This document shows positions 1-6,690 of a DNA stretch of 37,292 nt, in pieces. This stretch comes from Bog-532 sp036495425 (GTDB lineage: Bacteria; Actinomycetota; Actinomycetes; Streptosporangiales; Streptosporangiaceae). Under the pieces are notes generated by a model. It saw only the letters and a list, made by a program, of their open reading frames with translations, was not told the DNA's origin and searched no databases. The position numbers were made by a program, and so were the translations under genes. How positions within the stretch are numbered: the first letter of the stretch is position 1; each line of letters starts with the position of its first letter. The stretch lies in NCBI GenBank assembly GCA_036495425.1, contig DASXMW010000114.1:1-37292 (forward strand), given 5' to 3'.

Positions 1-672
1 CACGCCGTCACCGTGGCCGCCGACGTCGAGCAGCCCGAGGAGATCGACAAGCTCTTCGAGGCCGCCGCGGCCGCCTACGGCCGCCTGGACTTCTTCGTCT
101 CCAACGCCGCCGCCAGCTCGTTCAAGCCGATCATGGAGCTCAAGCAGCACCACCTGGACCGCTCCTACGCCATGAACGTGCGGGCCTTCGTGCTCGGCGC
201 CCAGCGGGCCGTGCCGCTGATGGACCAGGGCGGCCGGATCGTCGTGCTGTCCAGCTACGGCAGCATCCGCGCCTACCCGACCTACGCCAACCTGGGCGCG
301 GGCAAGGCCGCGGTCGAGGCCTGGGTCCGCTACATGGCCGCCGAGTTCGCCCCGCGCGGGATCAACGTCAACGGGGTCAACGGCGGCATCATCGAGTCCG
401 ACTCCTCGGACTACTTCTACAACGTGCCCGGCATGGCCCCGATGGACTCCGTGCTGAACAAGATCCCCAAGCGGCGCAAGGGCACCGTGCAGGAGGTCGC
501 CGACGCGGTCGAGTTCCTGCTCTCCGGGGCGTCGGCCTACATCACCGGCCAGACCCTGGTCGTAGACGGCGGCCTGTCCGTCGTGGCCCCGCCGTTCCCG
601 GAGGACCTGACCCCGCCGCTGTCCAGCATCTACGAGTTATTACCGGCCCCTTACCAGGAGCCACATTCCTGA
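1..672 (+). CDS. FabL-like enoyl-ACP reductase / short-chain dehydrogenase (5' partial)
   Basis: This is the C-terminal part of a classical short-chain dehydrogenase; the window opens inside it, so the N-terminal NAD(P)-binding glycine motif is not visible. The frame is open from base 1. It shows the SDR motif SNAA, a catalytic segment SSYGS, and a Tyr and Lys separated by six residues (YANLGAGK). The Y-x6-K spacing is the mark of enoyl-ACP reductases of the FabI/FabL type; ordinary SDRs have Y-x3-K. The tail ITGQTLVVDGG is the standard SDR C-terminal motif. By family it would reduce the enoyl double bond in fatty acid or polyketide-type elongation. I favour the FabL class (enoyl-ACP reductase III). 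The true acyl substrate cannot be read from the sequence. Confidence 0.8.
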   Translation, partial: HAVTVAADVEQPEEIDKLFEAAAAAYGRLDFFVSNAAASSFKPIMELKQHHLDRSYAMNVRAFVLGAQRAVPLMDQGGRIVVLSSYGSIRAYPTYANLGAGKAAVEAWVRYMAAEFAPRGINVNGVNGGIIESDSSDYFYNVPGMAPMDSVLNKIPKRRKGTVQEVADAVEFLLSGASAYITGQTLVVDGGLSVVAPPFPEDLTPPLSSIYELLPAPYQEPHS

Positions 673-739
673 GCCCGGCCGGCCCGTGGTCCGTAAGACA
701 GAGGCGTAGGGGAGCGCCCACTGATCACGGAGGAACACT

Positions 740-1237
740 GTGACCCAGGAATCCCAGCCGGTCTGCCCCCGGCGTGCCGCGCTGGCCGGAATCGGCCTGG
801 CCGGGCTGGCCGTGACCGTGGCCGCCTGTGGCGGGAGCAGCGGCTCGTCCGCGAGTGATTCCATGAGCGGCGGCTCAGGCTCCGGCGGGTCCGGGTCCGG
901 CGGTTCGGGCATGGCCAGCTCCGGCTCGTCCCCGTCGGCGGGCATGGGCAGCAGCGCCCTCGGCGCCGCCAGCGAGGTCCCGGTCGGCGGCGGCAAGATC
1001 TTCACCGCGGCCAAGATCGTGGTGACCCAGCCCTCGGCCGGCGACTACAAGGCCTTCAGCGCCGTCTGCACACACGCCCAGTGCATCGTCGACCAGGTCG
1101 CCGACGGCACGATCGACTGCCCCTGCCACGGCAGCAAATTCAGCGCCAAGGACGGCAGCGTGGTCACCGGCCCCGCCACCAACCCCCTGCCCGCCCAGAA
1201 GATCTCGGTCACCTCCGGCAAGATCTCCCTCGCCTAA
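740..1237 (+). CDS. Rieske [2Fe-2S] protein, Tat/lipobox-anchored
   Basis: A 165-residue exported iron-sulfur protein. The N-terminus has a twin arginine (R11-R12), a hydrophobic stretch and a lipobox ending in Cys30 (TVAAC), so it should be a Tat-exported lipoprotein. Residues 31-72 are a Gly/Ser-rich linker with GGSGS repeats. The C-terminal Rieske domain has both cluster boxes, CTHAQC (110-115) and CPCHGS (127-132), giving two Cys and two His ligands plus the two disulfide cysteines of the bc1-type Rieske fold. The GTG start at 740 follows a good Shine-Dalgarno (GGAGGA, 729-734). It is monocistronic here. The redox partner is unknown. Similar small Rieske lipoproteins are common in actinomycetes. 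Confidence 0.88.
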   Translation: MTQESQPVCPRRAALAGIGLAGLAVTVAACGGSSGSSASDSMSGGSGSGGSGSGGSGMASSGSSPSAGMGSSALGAASEVPVGGGKIFTAAKIVVTQPSAGDYKAFSAVCTHAQCIVDQVADGTIDCPCHGSKFSAKDGSVVTGPATNPLPAQKISVTSGKISLA

Positions 1238-1260
1238 CCCCAGAACCGCCCCCGCCCCAC

Positions 1261-1314
1261 CCCTCCAGCCCCACCCCGACCGGTCCACCCTCCAGCCCCA
1301 CCCCGACCGGCCTG
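1261..1314. repeat. 27-bp tandem duplication
   Basis: Two adjacent 27-bp units, 1261-1287 and 1288-1314, are identical over the first 23 bases and differ only in the last few. The unit is C-rich (CCCTCCAGCCCCACCCC at its start). It lies just after the Rieske gene stop and no coding role is apparent. Confidence 0.75.
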
Positions 1315-1350
1315 CCCGCCAGACCCGACCCCCCAGGGCGGCCCGCCCTA

Positions 1351-1618
1351 GCCGCCCGTCCCGGTGCCCGGGGCTGCTCCCGCTTCAGCCCCGGGCACCA
1401 CCCCGGCCCCGCGCCCCGGGCCCGCCACCACCCACCTGATAACAGCAAGAAGTTCCCGCCACCGGCTCGCCAGCCTCGATGGTCCCGCCCGCCCGAGCCC
1501 CGCCCTGCGCCGGAGCCCCGGCCTGCCCAGCCGCCCGTCCCGGTGCCCGGGCCTGCTGCCGCTTCAGCCCCGGGCACCCCCGGCCCCGCCGCCACCCACC
1601 CTGATAACAGCAAGAAGT
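1351..1618. repeat. Duplicated hairpin module followed by TGATAACAGCAAGAAGT
   Basis: Copy 1 (1351-1453) and copy 2 (1531-1618) share a common layout. First comes a hairpin with 14-bp arms. In copy 1 the arms are GGTGCCCGGGGCTG (1363-1376) and CAGCCCCGGGCACC (1386-1399), a perfect match around a 9-nt loop. In copy 2 they are 1542-1555 and 1565-1578, with one mismatch. Then follow a C-rich spacer and an identical 17-mer, TGATAACAGCAAGAAGT, at 1437-1453 and 1602-1618. There is no T-tract, so it is not a standard terminator. It may act as a terminator-like structure downstream of the Rieske gene or be a REP-like element. Confidence 0.7.
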
Positions 1619-2166
1619 CTTGCCCAGGCCCGTCAGGCTCATTCGTCCCGTTCGCCCCACCCGGGCCCACGACCAGGCTTCGGCCCTGGCCCGGGCCCGT
1701 CCGCCCCACCCTCCACCCGGGCCCGGGCCCACCGGGCGCCCCTACCCCCCGCCTCCCTCCCCGTTCAGCAGTTCAGCGGCCCCGGCCCTCACTTACGACC
1801 CTGCCGCCGCGCGGGTCCCAGTTACGTGTGCAGAACCCACTACGTGGAGCAAAGTCAGCGCTATTCACTGAATACGCTCCATTGAAGCCGGGGTCCCGCT
1901 GACGGCGCCCTTCATCCCGTCACTCCCGCCACCTACATCCCACGAGCCCCTGGCCAGGTCACCTTCGGTGGGGTTCCCGGCTCCAGGATGGAAGAAGCCC
2001 AAGGGCAAGATGATGCCGCAGCAACCGATGTCCGCGGCCCGGCGAACCCCGGCGTCCGGCGTCGGCGAACCACGGCGTCCGCGCCCCGAGGAACCCGCGC
2101 GCCCGGCGACCCGCGCACCCGTCGGCTCCGGGGTTTCGCGCACGGTCGCTGCACAATCAAATGCTC

Positions 2167-2226
2167 TGTGCATCCGCACATGCAGTGCGATATCATGGGC
2201 GCCGTCTGGCAAACGGTTGCAACCGT
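2167..2226 (+). promoter_or_regulatory. RpiR-gene promoter with 14-bp palindromic operator
   Basis: A candidate sigma-70-type promoter is TGTGCA (2167-2172), an 18-bp spacer and TATCAT (2191-2196), placing transcription start near 2203. A perfect 14-bp palindrome, ACGGTTGCAACCGT (2213-2226), follows just downstream and before the ribosome site. Short inverted repeats GCACA/TGTGC/GCACA (2151-2180) overlap the -35. Autoregulation by the RpiR protein, or control by a LacI-type repressor, is an inference. Confidence 0.45.
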
Positions 2227-2251
2227 CGAGGGGGACGAGGAGGACCCGGCG

Positions 2252-3136
2252 ATGGACATCGGCATCCTGGTGACCATCCGCTCACTCCTGCCCAACCTGG
2301 CCCCGGTCGAGCGCCGGGTCGCCCAGGCGGTCCTCGACGACCCCGGCGGCGCGGCGCGGATGTCGATCTCGGAACTGTCCCGGTCGTGTGGAACGTCGGC
2401 CACGACCGTCGTCCGGTTCTGCCGGGCCATCGGGTTGCGCGGTTACCCCGAACTGCGGCTGGCCCTGGCGGCCGCGGTGGCCTCCGACGACGGCGGCGCG
2501 GTCGCGGTGGCGGCCCGGGACATCAGCCCCGGGGACGACGCCGCGCTGATCGCCAAGAAGATCGCCTACGCCGACGCGGCCGCGGTCACCGACACCGCCA
2601 ACCACCTGGACCCGGCGGTCCTTGTTAACGTTGTCAACGCGCTGGCCACGGCCACCCGCATCGACATCTACGGGGTCGGGGCCAGCGGTTACGTGGGCCT
2701 GGACCTGCAGCAGAAGCTACAGCGCATCGGGCGCCCCGCGTTCGCCTGGCCGGATCCGCACATGGCCATCACCTCGGCCGCGCTGCGCGGCAAGGGCGAC
2801 GTGGCCGTGGGTTTGTCCCACACCGGCACCACCGTGGACACCATCGACGCGCTGAAGCTGGCTCAGGACAACGGCGCGGTCACCGCGGCCGTGACCAACT
2901 TCCCGTGGTCGCCGATCACCGAGGCCGCCGACTTCGTCCTGCTCACCGCGGCCCGCGAGACCGCGTTCCGGTCCGGCGCCATGACCAGCCGGATCGCCCA
3001 GCTCACCGTGGTCGACTGCCTGTTCGTGGTGCTGGCCCAGCGGGACCTGCCCGCCACCCAGGCCGCGCTGGAGCGGACCTACACGGTGGCCCAGGCCAAG
3101 CGGACCCGCCGCGGCCGGCGGCCCGCGGGACGGTAG
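2252..3136 (+). CDS. RpiR/MurR-family transcriptional regulator
   Basis: A 294-residue regulator with an N-terminal RpiR-type helix-turn-helix (residues about 1-80, SISELSRSCGTSATTVVRFC as recognition region) and a C-terminal SIS sugar-isomerase domain (about 120-270; IYGVGASGYVGLDL and GLSHTGTTVDT are phosphosugar-binding loops). Members bind phosphorylated sugars and switch catabolic operons. I chose ATG 2252 because a strong GAGGAGGA lies at 2237-2244; an in-frame ATG at 2195 lies upstream but overlaps the probable -10. The C-terminus is very basic (AKRTRRGRRPAGR). No sugar catabolic gene is adjacent, so its target is open. The perfect palindrome in its leader suggests autoregulation. Confidence 0.9.
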   Translation: MDIGILVTIRSLLPNLAPVERRVAQAVLDDPGGAARMSISELSRSCGTSATTVVRFCRAIGLRGYPELRLALAAAVASDDGGAVAVAARDISPGDDAALIAKKIAYADAAAVTDTANHLDPAVLVNVVNALATATRIDIYGVGASGYVGLDLQQKLQRIGRPAFAWPDPHMAITSAALRGKGDVAVGLSHTGTTVDTIDALKLAQDNGAVTAAVTNFPWSPITEAADFVLLTAARETAFRSGAMTSRIAQLTVVDCLFVVLAQRDLPATQAALERTYTVAQAKRTRRGRRPAGR

Positions 3137-3269
3137 CGGCGGCTCACCGGCGGGTAACCGCAGGGTGATGGCCAGCCGGCTTTCAGTAAACGCGGGGACG
3201 TAACCGAGCGGTAATGTGACCTGGGCCCCGGTCCGGGCCAAGTTGCCAGAATCCGGCTGGGCACTCGGG

Positions 3270-3283
3270 TAACGTCGATTCGC
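3270..3283 (+). promoter_or_regulatory. Leaderless -10 element for acyltransferase
   Basis: TAACGT (3270-3275) lies 8 nt before the GTG start at 3284 and there is no Shine-Dalgarno, so the transcript probably begins at the start codon. A TTGCCA at 3243-3248 is too far away (21-bp spacer) to be a convincing -35. Confidence 0.5.
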
Positions 3284-4693
3284 GTGTCCAGTGCCACAAC
3301 GCGGTTGGTGACCGAGCCAGCGTCCCCCGAACCCGTGCCCGCCCCGCCCAAGGGCCGCCGGCTGGCGTGGCTCGACGCGATGCGCGGATTCGCCGCTCTG
3401 TGCGTGGTGTTCGATCACATGGGCGGCCTGGTCCTGCAGCGGCCGCACGATCTCGTCTACCGCGTGCTGGACACCGGCCAGTACGGCGTATTCGTGTTCT
3501 TCCTGGTCAGCGGCTACATCATCCCGGCCTCGCTGGAGCGCAAGGGCAGCGTCCGCGGCTTCTGGGTGAGCCGGGTGTTCCGGCTGTACCCGCTGTACAT
3601 CGTGGCCATCGCGCTGTCGCTGCTGGCCTTCAAGACTGGCTTTGGCGCTCTCCACGGAGCGGAGCACGCGCCCAAGACCTGGATCTACTCGGTGCCGTTC
3701 ATGATGTCGAACATGCTCGACGGCACCAACGTGCCCAACGTGATCTGGACCCTCTCCTTCGAGATGGTCTTCTACCTGCTGCTGACCGCGCTGTTCACCT
3801 TCCGGGCCCACCGCCCCAGCGGCGCCTACGCACTGACCGCGGCCGGGGCCGCGCTGGCCGTGGGCGGCCTGCTGCCCAACTCGGCCCTGAACCACCTGCA
3901 CGTGCTCGGCCACTGGACCGGTGACCGCCGGATCGCGATCCTGGCCGGCGCCGGGATCCTCATCGGCCTGGCCCTGGCCGTCACCGGCCGGGCCCGGCTC
4001 CGCGCGGTCGGCGTGATCATGGCCGCCGGCACCGGCCTGGTCCTGCTGCTGTTCAACACCAGTTACCCGGGTCCCTGCACGGGCCTGGTCATCCTGGCCC
4101 TGATGTTCACCGGGACCATGCTGTACCGGGCCGAGCAGGGTCAGCTGGCCTGGAAGCACGCGCTGACGATCGCGGCCGGGGTGTTCGTCCTGGCCGCCGC
4201 GGCCGGCCTGTGGCACGGCCCGGGCGGGTGGACCCCCGGGAACATGACCCAGTACCGCATCCAGTGGATGGCCTGCCTGGTGCTGGCGGGGGCGACGTTC
4301 GCGCTCGGCATGGCCGTGCGCCACAAGAAGGTGCCCGGCTGGCTGGCCTGGCTGGGCCTGGTCAGCTACTCGGTCTACCTGCTGCACCCGATCATTCTCA
4401 ACGCCTACCGGTCCATCGACGCCTTCCGCCAGCCGCACCCGTTCCCCATCCAGGTGCTGCTGGCGGCCGGCATCCTGGCCGTGGTGCTGATCTGCTCGGC
4501 GGCCACGTACTACCTGGTCGAGTCCCCGATGCAGAAGTGGGGGCACAGGACGTCCCGGTTCCTGCAGGCCCGCTTCGGCCCCGACACCATCCCGGCCGGG
4601 CCGGTGGTCACCGCGCCGGACGCCCCGGCGGTTCCGGCCGAAATGCCGCCAGAGCCTGCACCGCAGGCAGCACGGCGGGTGGCTGGCCGCTAA
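3284..4693 (+). CDS. Acyltransferase 3 family membrane protein (OafA/YrhL-like)
   Basis: A 469-residue polytopic membrane protein of the acyltransferase-3 family, which transfers acyl groups (often acetyl) from a cytoplasmic donor to cell-surface or secreted glycans. The family signature is clear: LDAMRGFAALCVVFDH near residues 30-45 (with the active-site His), then VFVFFLVSGYIIP, then FWVSRVFRLYPLY. About ten hydrophobic segments follow, including LSFEMVFYLLLTALF and the late YSVYLLHPIIL block. The C-terminal 50 residues are a Pro/Ala-rich cytoplasmic tail. The GTG start at 3284 looks leaderless. The gene ends 11 bp before the GntR start but the latter has its own -10, so the two need not be one operon. 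The acceptor molecule is unknown. Confidence 0.88.
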   Translation: MSSATTRLVTEPASPEPVPAPPKGRRLAWLDAMRGFAALCVVFDHMGGLVLQRPHDLVYRVLDTGQYGVFVFFLVSGYIIPASLERKGSVRGFWVSRVFRLYPLYIVAIALSLLAFKTGFGALHGAEHAPKTWIYSVPFMMSNMLDGTNVPNVIWTLSFEMVFYLLLTALFTFRAHRPSGAYALTAAGAALAVGGLLPNSALNHLHVLGHWTGDRRIAILAGAGILIGLALAVTGRARLRAVGVIMAAGTGLVLLLFNTSYPGPCTGLVILALMFTGTMLYRAEQGQLAWKHALTIAAGVFVLAAAAGLWHGPGGWTPGNMTQYRIQWMACLVLAGATFALGMAVRHKKVPGWLAWLGLVSYSVYLLHPIILNAYRSIDAFRQPHPFPIQVLLAAGILAVVLICSAATYYLVESPMQKWGHRTSRFLQARFGPDTIPAGPVVTAPDAPAVPAEMPPEPAPQAARRVAGR

Positions 4694-4704
4694 CCTGGAC
4701 GTTC
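4691..4704 (+). promoter_or_regulatory. Leaderless -10 element for GntR/UTRA gene
   Basis: TAACCT (4691-4696) lies 8 nt before GTG 4705; its first bases are the stop codon of the upstream acyltransferase gene. No Shine-Dalgarno is present. Spacing and sequence match the element before the gene at 3284. Confidence 0.45.
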
Positions 4705-5472
4705 GTGGCAGGAACAACGGGGCCCACGTCGCTCTACCGCAAGGTGGCCGACGATCTCCGGGCGGCGATCGTGGCGGGCGAGTATCCGGCGGGCACCCGG
4801 CTGCCCTCCGAGAGTGACCTGGCCGACCGGTATTCGGTGTCGCGGGGCACCATCAGGCAGGCGTTCGCGGCGCTGCGGGCGGACGGGGTGATCGCTTCCC
4901 GGCGCGGGGCGCGCCGGATCGTGCTGGGCGGCCCGCAGCTGCAGAGCTTCGGCGAGCTGGCCAGCTTCTCCCGCTGGGCCCACGCCATCGGCGAGGTGCC
5001 CTCGGGCCGGGTGGTGGCCCTGGACCGGCGCGAGGCCAAGCCGTCCGAGGCCGACCAGCTGGCGCTGGTCCCCGGCACCCGCGTCTACCACCTGACCCGG
5101 GTCCGGCTGCTGTCCGGCCGCCCGGTGATGATCGAGCGCACCGCGTTCCCGGAGCGGGTCGGTGCCCTGGTGGCCGGGATCGACCTGGACCACGAGTCGA
5201 TCTACGAGCGGCTCGGGGAGCTCGGCGTGGTCTTCGCCGACGCCGAACACGTCATCGACTCGGTGCCCGCCACCGCCGACGATGCCCGGCTGCTGGCCAC
5301 CCGGCCCCGGGTTCCGCTGCTGCGCGAACGGCGCCGCACCACCGACCCGGCCGGCGTCCCGATCGAGTGGTCCGAGGACCGCTACCTGGGCAGCGAGGTC
5401 GCGTTCACAGTGCACAACTCGGTCGCGGTCAGCGCCCTGACCCGCCTGCCGTCCGGCGAATCAGGCTCCTGA
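4705..5472 (+). CDS. GntR/HutC-type regulator with UTRA domain (phosphonate locus)
   Basis: A 255-residue regulator. The N-terminal winged helix (residues about 7-75) carries LRAAIVAGEYPAGTRLPSE and YSVSRGTIRQAF, typical of GntR proteins. The C-terminal UTRA ligand domain (about 90-250) includes GTRVYHLTRVRLLSGRPVMIE and the closing EWSEDRYLG. HutC-type members bind small metabolites. Its position beside an HD oxygenase, a dioxygenase, a phosphonate-associated FAD enzyme and a phosphonatase-like hydrolase makes it the likely local repressor of phosphonate catabolism, acting on the repeats at 6571-6601; that is inference. GTG 4705 is the only fitting start. Its last 44 bp overlap the convergent HD gene. 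Confidence 0.88.
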   Translation: MAGTTGPTSLYRKVADDLRAAIVAGEYPAGTRLPSESDLADRYSVSRGTIRQAFAALRADGVIASRRGARRIVLGGPQLQSFGELASFSRWAHAIGEVPSGRVVALDRREAKPSEADQLALVPGTRVYHLTRVRLLSGRPVMIERTAFPERVGALVAGIDLDHESIYERLGELGVVFADAEHVIDSVPATADDARLLATRPRVPLLRERRRTTDPAGVPIEWSEDRYLGSEVAFTVHNSVAVSALTRLPSGESGS

Positions 5473-6001
5473 GCAACGGCTCGAAGTGCCCGAACTCCGG
5501 GGTGGGCGCGTCCGGGTCCTTGGCCTCCTCGTCCCAGCGCCGCACGGCCACCGCCGCCTGCGCGTGCGGCAGCGCCTCGAACGCGGCCACCTCGGCCCCG
5601 TTCATCGGGCCGCCCTGGACCAACAGCGTGTACACCGACGCCGCCGACAGCTTGGCGTAGTAGCCGGGCTCGACCGCGCACAGGTACCGCTTGGCCGCCA
5701 CGTGCAGCCGGACCGGCTCGGTGACGTCCTCGCCGAACCACTGGGCCAGCCAGGCCGCCCCGGCCTCGCCGTGCCGGTTGTCGGTGCCGGTCATCAGCTC
5801 CCGCCCGCTGACGGTCCGGCCGCAGATGTGCCCCACGTCGTGCAGGAGCGCGGCCGCCACCTGCGCGGCCGGCGCGCCCGCGGCCTCGGCCAGCGCGCCC
5901 GCCTGCCGCATGTGCACGGCCACGCTCACCTCTTCGCCCAGGTGGTCCTGGGCGCCCTCACCCGCGAACAGCTCACCGATCTCGTCCACCGGGCCCGTCA
6001 T
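5429..6001 (-). CDS. Phosphonate-degradation HD-domain oxygenase (PhnZ/TmpB-like)
   Basis: A 190-residue HD-domain protein. The motif LLHDVGH (about residues 52-58) gives the HD pair, an upstream His lies in VAVHMRQAG, and NRHGEAGAAWL and LHVAAKRYLCA supply further metal ligands. The block YYAKLSAAS and LQGGPM is typical of the PhnZ/TmpB group associated with phosphonate operons. Known members are mixed-valent di-iron oxygenases that split a 1-hydroxy-2-aminoethylphosphonate (or trimethylamino analogue) to phosphate and glycine (or betaine). ATG 6001 overlaps the stop of the upstream dioxygenase (ATGA), and its Shine-Dalgarno GAGGAGG lies inside that gene, so the two are translationally coupled. 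The enzyme looks full length. Substrate assignment is from family and context. Confidence 0.87.
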   Translation of the reverse strand: MTGPVDEIGELFAGEGAQDHLGEEVSVAVHMRQAGALAEAAGAPAAQVAAALLHDVGHICGRTVSGRELMTGTDNRHGEAGAAWLAQWFGEDVTEPVRLHVAAKRYLCAVEPGYYAKLSAASVYTLLVQGGPMNGAEVAAFEALPHAQAAVAVRRWDEEAKDPDAPTPEFGHFEPLLRSLIRRTAGGSGR

Positions 6002-6522
6002 CGGGCCACCTCCTCACGGGCCAGGGCCACCGCCCGCTCCGGCCGGGCCAGCAGGGCCGCCCAGCGCCGGTAGGCGGCGTAGAACGCGGCCAGCTCGCCG
6101 GCCGGCCCGCGCAGCGCCTGGGTGCTCCGGTTGTTGAACCGCACCCCGCGAATCCGCCCGTTGGCGCTGAGCTCCGCGAACCCGTCCACCAGCAGGGTGT
6201 CCCCGCCGTCGGCGGTGCTGGCGTGGCAGTGCAGCAACTGGACCGTGGGCACCGGATCCCGGTACGGGTTGTCGGTGTGCGGGCTGAGCGCCAGCCCGGT
6301 GGAAGCCAGGTTGGCCGGGCTGGCCTCCACCCGCACGTCGAACACCCGCCCGTAGTTCGTCTCGCGCACGTAGCCGAAGGTGCCCGCCACCGTGGCCACC
6401 ATGCCGGTCCGGACCGGTCCGGCCAGCTCGGCCAGCCGGTCCCGGCCGAACCGTGACTGGTGCCCGTCCGGGCATGGGCAGTTGTCCCGGAGCCACACCG
6501 CTGGCCAGTCCCGCACGTCCAT
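5998..6522 (-). CDS. Shrunken TmpA/gamma-butyrobetaine-type 2-oxoglutarate dioxygenase, probably inactive
   Basis: A 174-residue remnant-like member of the TauD/gamma-butyrobetaine hydroxylase family, whose members have about 350-380 residues. It keeps the start of the N-terminal zinc domain (WLRDNCPCP), then jumps to FGYVRETNYGRVFDVR, the iron-binding LSPHTDNPYRDP (His and Asp of the triad) and QLLHCH...DGFAELSANG, then GVRFNNRS and FYAAYRRWAALLA, and stops. From family knowledge, about 60 residues before FGYVRET, about 45 after DGFAE and the last 60-70 are missing; the lost tail holds the distal His and the 2-oxoglutarate-binding Arg. The frame is intact, with ATG 6522 behind GAGAGG and an ATGA overlap to the HD gene. 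It may be decayed, kept only for translational coupling, or a novel minimal protein. Confidence 0.75.
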   Translation of the reverse strand: MDVRDWPAVWLRDNCPCPDGHQSRFGRDRLAELAGPVRTGMVATVAGTFGYVRETNYGRVFDVRVEASPANLASTGLALSPHTDNPYRDPVPTVQLLHCHASTADGGDTLLVDGFAELSANGRIRGVRFNNRSTQALRGPAGELAAFYAAYRRWAALLARPERAVALAREEVAR

Positions 6523-6547
6523 GCGCGCCTCTCACCCAGCCTTAGAT

Positions 6548-6601
6548 ATTATCGAAGGTCAGTAAGTTGGCTATACAAGTTTGTACATGACTATACTAGT
6601 T
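6548..6601. promoter_or_regulatory. Divergent promoters and paired operator repeats of the phosphonate locus
   Basis: An unusually AT-rich 60 bp in the spacer between the dioxygenase and FAD-oxidoreductase genes. Direct repeats CTATACAAGTT (6571-6581) and CTATACTAGTT (6591-6601) are 20 bp apart, two helical turns. A rightward promoter is TTGGCT (6567-6572), 19 bp, TATACT (6592-6597). A leftward one reads TTGTAT (complement of 6573-6578), 19 bp, GATAAT (complement of 6548-6553). The repeats cover both, which fits one GntR/HutC dimer pair controlling both directions. Confidence 0.6.
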
Positions 6602-6690
6602 GTCGGCACCCGGTCCCATCAGCCTGGGAGAGGTATTCCCCAGGTCCTGGCGGGCTCGTGTCGGGAGCCTGACGACGGGAGGGCGCGGGG

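Larger units (their letters stand above)
1238..2251. other. 1 kb gene-free region with repeats and the RpiR promoter
   Basis: No convincing gene lies between the Rieske stop and the RpiR start. The open frames here are low-complexity Pro/Arg/Gly shadows of extreme GC. The stretch holds a 27-bp tandem duplication (1261-1314), two copies of a long hairpin plus a conserved 17-mer (1351-1453 and 1531-1618), a 13-bp AT-rich palindrome TATTCACTGAATA (1862-1874), and the promoter and operator region of the RpiR gene (2151-2226). Confidence 0.7.

Noticed and set aside
1800..1880. Possible tRNA near the AT-richer patch
   Set aside because: No cloverleaf arms or TTCGANTC-type T-loop could be drawn; only a 13-bp palindrome is present.
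1081..1902. Overlapping Pro/Arg-rich open frames after the Rieske gene
   Set aside because: They are by-products of C-rich repeats, overlap one another in several frames and lack ribosome sites.
2717..4717. Long minus-strand frame opposite the RpiR and acyltransferase genes
   Set aside because: Low-complexity Gly/Arg/Gln/His composition typical of antisense frames; the plus-strand genes have clear domains.
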